From Pseudomonas syringae pv. cilantro (GTDB taxonomy: Bacteria; Pseudomonadota; Gammaproteobacteria; Pseudomonadales; Pseudomonadaceae), in NCBI RefSeq assembly GCF_001293775.1, contig NZ_LGLN01000037.1, positions 39,500 through 103,499 of the forward strand: a DNA stretch of 64,000 bases, read 5' to 3'. Made by a program: the position numbers and the translations under genes. Below, piece after piece: positions 61,204 to 64,000 of the stretch. The stretch's first letter is position 1. The number at the start of each line of letters is the position of its first letter. The notes under the pieces were generated by a model, which did not search any database, had not been told where the DNA came from, and worked only from the letters and a program-made list of their open reading frames with translations.

Positions 61204-63738
61204 TTACGTCCCCCTCGGCTTAACCCGCGCCGTCGCCTCCGCCACCAACGGGTCATCCGGCCAGTAATGCTTCGGATACCGCCCCTTCAAATCCTTCTTT
61301 ACCTCAATGTAAGTCGACCGCCAAAAGTTAGCCAGGTCCTGTGTAACCTGCACCGGACGACGCGCCGGGGACAGCAGGTGCAGCATCAGCACTTGCCGCC
61401 CATTGGCAATGCGTGGCGTATCGGACAATCCAAACAGCTCTTGCAGCCGCACCGACAAAATCGGCGGGTGGTCGCTGTAATCGATGCGGATATTCGAGCC
61501 GGACGGCACTTGCAAGGTCTGCGGGGCCTGCGCTTCCAGTTGTTGCGGCATGGGCCATGGCAGCAGGTTGCGCAGGATAGATGACAGGTCGAGCTGGCTG
61601 AAATGGCTGAGCCGAGTGACTTTGCCGAGGTAGGGCATCAGCCAGTTTTCGAGTGTCGCCAGCAGTTGCGGGTCGCTCAGGTCGGGCCATTCGCTCGTGC
61701 CGTTTTTGTCGATGTCCAGGTTGCGCAGCAGCGCGATACGCGCCTGCCACTGACGCAGTTCCGGCGTCCATGGCAGCAGTTCCAGGCCTTTGCGACGCAC
61801 CAGCGCCAGCAGCGCGTGGCTGCGGGCTGCGTCGTCGAGGCCGGTCAGCGGTTCGCGGCTGATAATCAGCTCGCCCACTTTGCGCTGTCGCTCGGCGCGG
61901 AATACGCCTTCGCGTTCGTCCCAGTCGATCTGGTCCACGTTGACGACTTGCTCGGCGAGCACGGAGTCGAACAGCGCCGGATCAAACTCGGCGGCAAGGT
62001 AAATGCGTTCTTCGCGCTGACCCTGTCGGCTGCCGAGGTCTGCGATGACCAGCCATGGTTGTTTCATCAACGCGTCGGCCTCGGCGAACAGTGCCGCACG
62101 ACCGTTGGCCAGCCGGTACTCGGCACCGCCGGGGCGACGTTGTTGTGCCACGCGATCCGGGTAGGCCAGCGCCAGCAGAACGCCCAGCCAGCGTGAATGA
62201 TCGGGATCGCTGACCGGGCTTTTCGCAGTGCCGCGCAGGTATCCGCGATATTGCCGTGCCAGTTGTTTAGCCCGCTGCACGCCGCCCTGTGCGCCACGCG
62301 CAGCACGCTCGGTGCCCGCCAGCAAGGTCAGGCGGCTGTGCAGGTCCGCGCCGCCACCGCGCAGGATGTCGCGTTCGCCCAACAGCGCGGCCACGTCACA
62401 GGCCAGTTCGCCCAGGCCCAATGCATGCCCGCGCAACAGCAAGTGAGCGATGCGTGGATGGGCGGGCAACTCGGCCATCGCCTGACCATGGGGCGTCAGG
62501 GCGGGCAGTTGACCCGGCTGATTGCTCAGCGCTTCAAGCCTGACCAACAAATCCTGCGCCTGTGCATAAGCCGCCGCGGGCGGCACGTCGAGCCAGACCA
62601 GTTGCCCAGGCGTAACGCCCCAGCGCGCCAGTTGCAGCGCGAGCCCGGCGAGGTCGGCCTGCAGAATTTCAGCCGCCCCGTAGGCGGCCAGTTGGTCGTG
62701 TTGCGCCTCGGACCACAGCCGGTAACACACGCCTGGCTCCAGCCGCCCTGCCCGTCCGGCCCGCTGGGTGGCGCTGGCGCGGGAAATGCGCTGGGTGTCG
62801 AGGCGCGTCATGCCGCTGCCCGGATCGAAACGCGGCACCCGCGCCAGCCCGGCATCGATCACCACCCGCACGCCGTCGATGGTCAGGCTGGTTTCGGCAA
62901 TGTTGGTCGCCAGCACTACCTTGCGCGTACCCTTTGGGGCCGGTTCGATGGCTGCGCGTTGCGCATTGAGGTCCAGCTCGCCATGCAAGGGGCAAAGCAG
63001 AATGTCGGCACGCTCGCCCAGCGCTTCCGCCAGTTGCTGGTTGACCCGACGAATCTCGGCCTGCCCCGGCAGAAACACCAGCAGGCTGCCGGACTCGCTG
63101 CCCAGCGCATCCAGCACCGTCTGCACGACTCGCGGCTCGACAAATTCACCCGGCTGAAAAGGACGCCCCCACTGCATGGTCACCGGAAACATCCGCCCGT
63201 CGCTGCGTATCACCGGCGCGTCATCCAGCAACGCCGCCAACCGCTCGCCTTCCAGCGTGGCCGACATCAGCAGAATCTTCAGCGGCTGATCATCACGAAA
63301 CAGCTCCCGGCCATTGAGGCTCAGGGCCAGCGCCAGATCGGCATCGAGGCTGCGCTCGTGAAACTCGTCAAAAATCAGCAGCCCGACACCTTCCAGTGCC
63401 GGATCGTCCTGCAAGCGACGCGTAAGAATCCCCTCAGTGACCACCTCAATGCGCGTCTTCGGCCCGACCCGGCTTTCCAGACGAATCCGATAACCGACGG
63501 TCTCGCCCACCTTCTCACCCAGCTCACTGGCCAGGCGCTCCGCTGCCGCCCGCGCAGCCAGACGGCGCGGTTCGAGCATGAGAATTGTCTGCCCGGCCAG
63601 CCAGGTTTCCTCAAGCAGCGCGAGCGGCACACGCGTGGTCTTGCCCGCGCCGGGAGGGGCTTCGAGCACGGCTTCGTGGCGGGTGGTCAGGGCCTGGCGC
63701 AGGGCTGGCAGGACGGCATCGATGGGTAACGAGATCAT
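61204..63738 (-). CDS. hrpB: ATP-dependent helicase HrpB
   Basis: An 844-residue DEAH-box helicase. EAPPGAGKTTRVPLALL (Walker A), DEFHERSLDADLAL (DEFH, motif II), SATLEG, ATNIAETSLTIDGV and QRAGRAGR are complete, and the C-terminal half has the HrpB-specific domain. Not the hrp virulence gene of the same name. Function: RNA helicase of unclear substrate, conserved in pseudomonads. The gap before it (61046-61203) shows no gene. Confidence 0.95.
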   Translation of the reverse strand: MISLPIDAVLPALRQALTTRHEAVLEAPPGAGKTTRVPLALLEETWLAGQTILMLEPRRLAARAAAERLASELGEKVGETVGYRIRLESRVGPKTRIEVVTEGILTRRLQDDPALEGVGLLIFDEFHERSLDADLALALSLNGRELFRDDQPLKILLMSATLEGERLAALLDDAPVIRSDGRMFPVTMQWGRPFQPGEFVEPRVVQTVLDALGSESGSLLVFLPGQAEIRRVNQQLAEALGERADILLCPLHGELDLNAQRAAIEPAPKGTRKVVLATNIAETSLTIDGVRVVIDAGLARVPRFDPGSGMTRLDTQRISRASATQRAGRAGRLEPGVCYRLWSEAQHDQLAAYGAAEILQADLAGLALQLARWGVTPGQLVWLDVPPAAAYAQAQDLLVRLEALSNQPGQLPALTPHGQAMAELPAHPRIAHLLLRGHALGLGELACDVAALLGERDILRGGGADLHSRLTLLAGTERAARGAQGGVQRAKQLARQYRGYLRGTAKSPVSDPDHSRWLGVLLALAYPDRVAQQRRPGGAEYRLANGRAALFAEADALMKQPWLVIADLGSRQGQREERIYLAAEFDPALFDSVLAEQVVNVDQIDWDEREGVFRAERQRKVGELIISREPLTGLDDAARSHALLALVRRKGLELLPWTPELRQWQARIALLRNLDIDKNGTSEWPDLSDPQLLATLENWLMPYLGKVTRLSHFSQLDLSSILRNLLPWPMPQQLEAQAPQTLQVPSGSNIRIDYSDHPPILSVRLQELFGLSDTPRIANGRQVLMLHLLSPARRPVQVTQDLANFWRSTYIEVKKDLKGRYPKHYWPDDPLVAEATARVKPRGT

Positions 63739-63979
63739 GGGGGCTCCCGGAGAGGTGCGGGGAGTATACCGGGGTGGAGTTGGGGAATCAGGCAGCGTGT
63801 TTTAGCTTAAGGGAAGTCGGATGGTGCGCAAACGGCTGAGGGCTACAGGAGAGGTGCGCTTGTAATGCGGAAAAACATTTTGGAAAGACATCTCAGTGCT
63901 TATCTGCTGTGCCTTATGCCTGCCAGTGGGGGTGTCAGAAATTTTGTGTTTGGGCATAACATGAGTAAGAGGTGCATGT

Positions 63980-64000
63980 ATGCCAACCAAAAAGAAACCC
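63980..64000 (+). CDS. Possible start of a gene at the right edge
   Basis: ATG CCA ACC AAA AAG AAA CCC (seven codons, MPTKKKP) has AAGAGG 8 bases upstream. The reading frame runs off the window. An alternative ATG at 63961 opens another frame. No product can be named. Confidence 0.35.

Noticed and set aside
61204..63738. HrpB considered as part of the hrp virulence regulon
   Set aside because: The protein is the DEAH helicase of the same name; no hrp box is nearby and it is unrelated to type III secretion.

Overview
The window is chromosomal DNA of a Pseudomonas of the P. syringae group. The evidence is threefold. Gene content is typical of the genus: a Lon-like AsrA protease, a CIO-type cytochrome bd oxidase, MorA, and the CstA/YbdD pair. 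As far as I recall, the order ettA, morA, glyA, cobW, ybdD, cstA, PilZ, radA, mscL, fpr, rlmG follows the P. aeruginosa PA4595-PA4627 region. Finally, there is a type III effector gene (hopAE1-like) with a perfect HrpL promoter ('hrp box'). No rRNA, tRNA, CRISPR array or insertion sequence was seen.

Layout. 1-12.1 kb: core genes (AsrA-like protease, DUF3015 and DUF4105 exported proteins, a lipoprotein, a GreA/GreB-family factor, EttA, and the PAS-GGDEF-EAL protein MorA). 12.2-18.5 kb: an accessory stretch interrupted by core glyA. It holds the effector, a GH25 muramidase, an out-of-frame remnant with its own hrp box, and a 168-bp second copy of part of cobW. Three perfect hrp boxes lie within 3 kb. 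18.5-30 kb: core genes (CobW GTPase, YbdD, CstA, PilZ, RadA, MscL, Fpr, a solo LuxR-type HTH protein, RlmG, and the cioAB-DUF2474 operon). 30.5-53.4 kb: a three-subunit molybdenum hydroxylase, a purine permease with TrmA, an MFS exporter, a zinc peptidase, TesB, a histone-deacetylase-like enzyme, an RhlE helicase, an exonuclease, a NYN protein, and a LysR/NmrA pair. Palindromic intergenic repeats of two families are scattered through this part. 53.6-61 kb: a small Lys-rich protein, then a compact six-gene, more AT-rich operon with a divergent XRE-cupin regulator. 61.2-63.7 kb: the helicase HrpB, with a possible gene start at the right edge.

Two regions merit most attention. The first is the hrp-box cluster at 15.0-18.0 kb. 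It implies that a muramidase-fold gene and a broken effector-like gene belong to the virulence regulon together with the hopAE1-like gene. The second is the operon at 54.0-60.2 kb. It encodes a haem-oxygenase-like diiron oxidase, a PLP aminotransferase, a flavoprotein (frameshifted here), an Fe(II)/2-oxoglutarate oxygenase, an ATP-grasp ligase and an EamA exporter, all overlapping or closely spaced. This is the make-up of a small, NRPS-free pathway that modifies an amino acid and probably ligates it. I do not recognise it as a described pathway. The frameshift may have silenced it in this strain.

Start codons were moved inside the longest open frames where a Shine-Dalgarno sequence, signal peptide or promoter position favoured it. 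All functional names rest on reading the translated sequences, without database searches.
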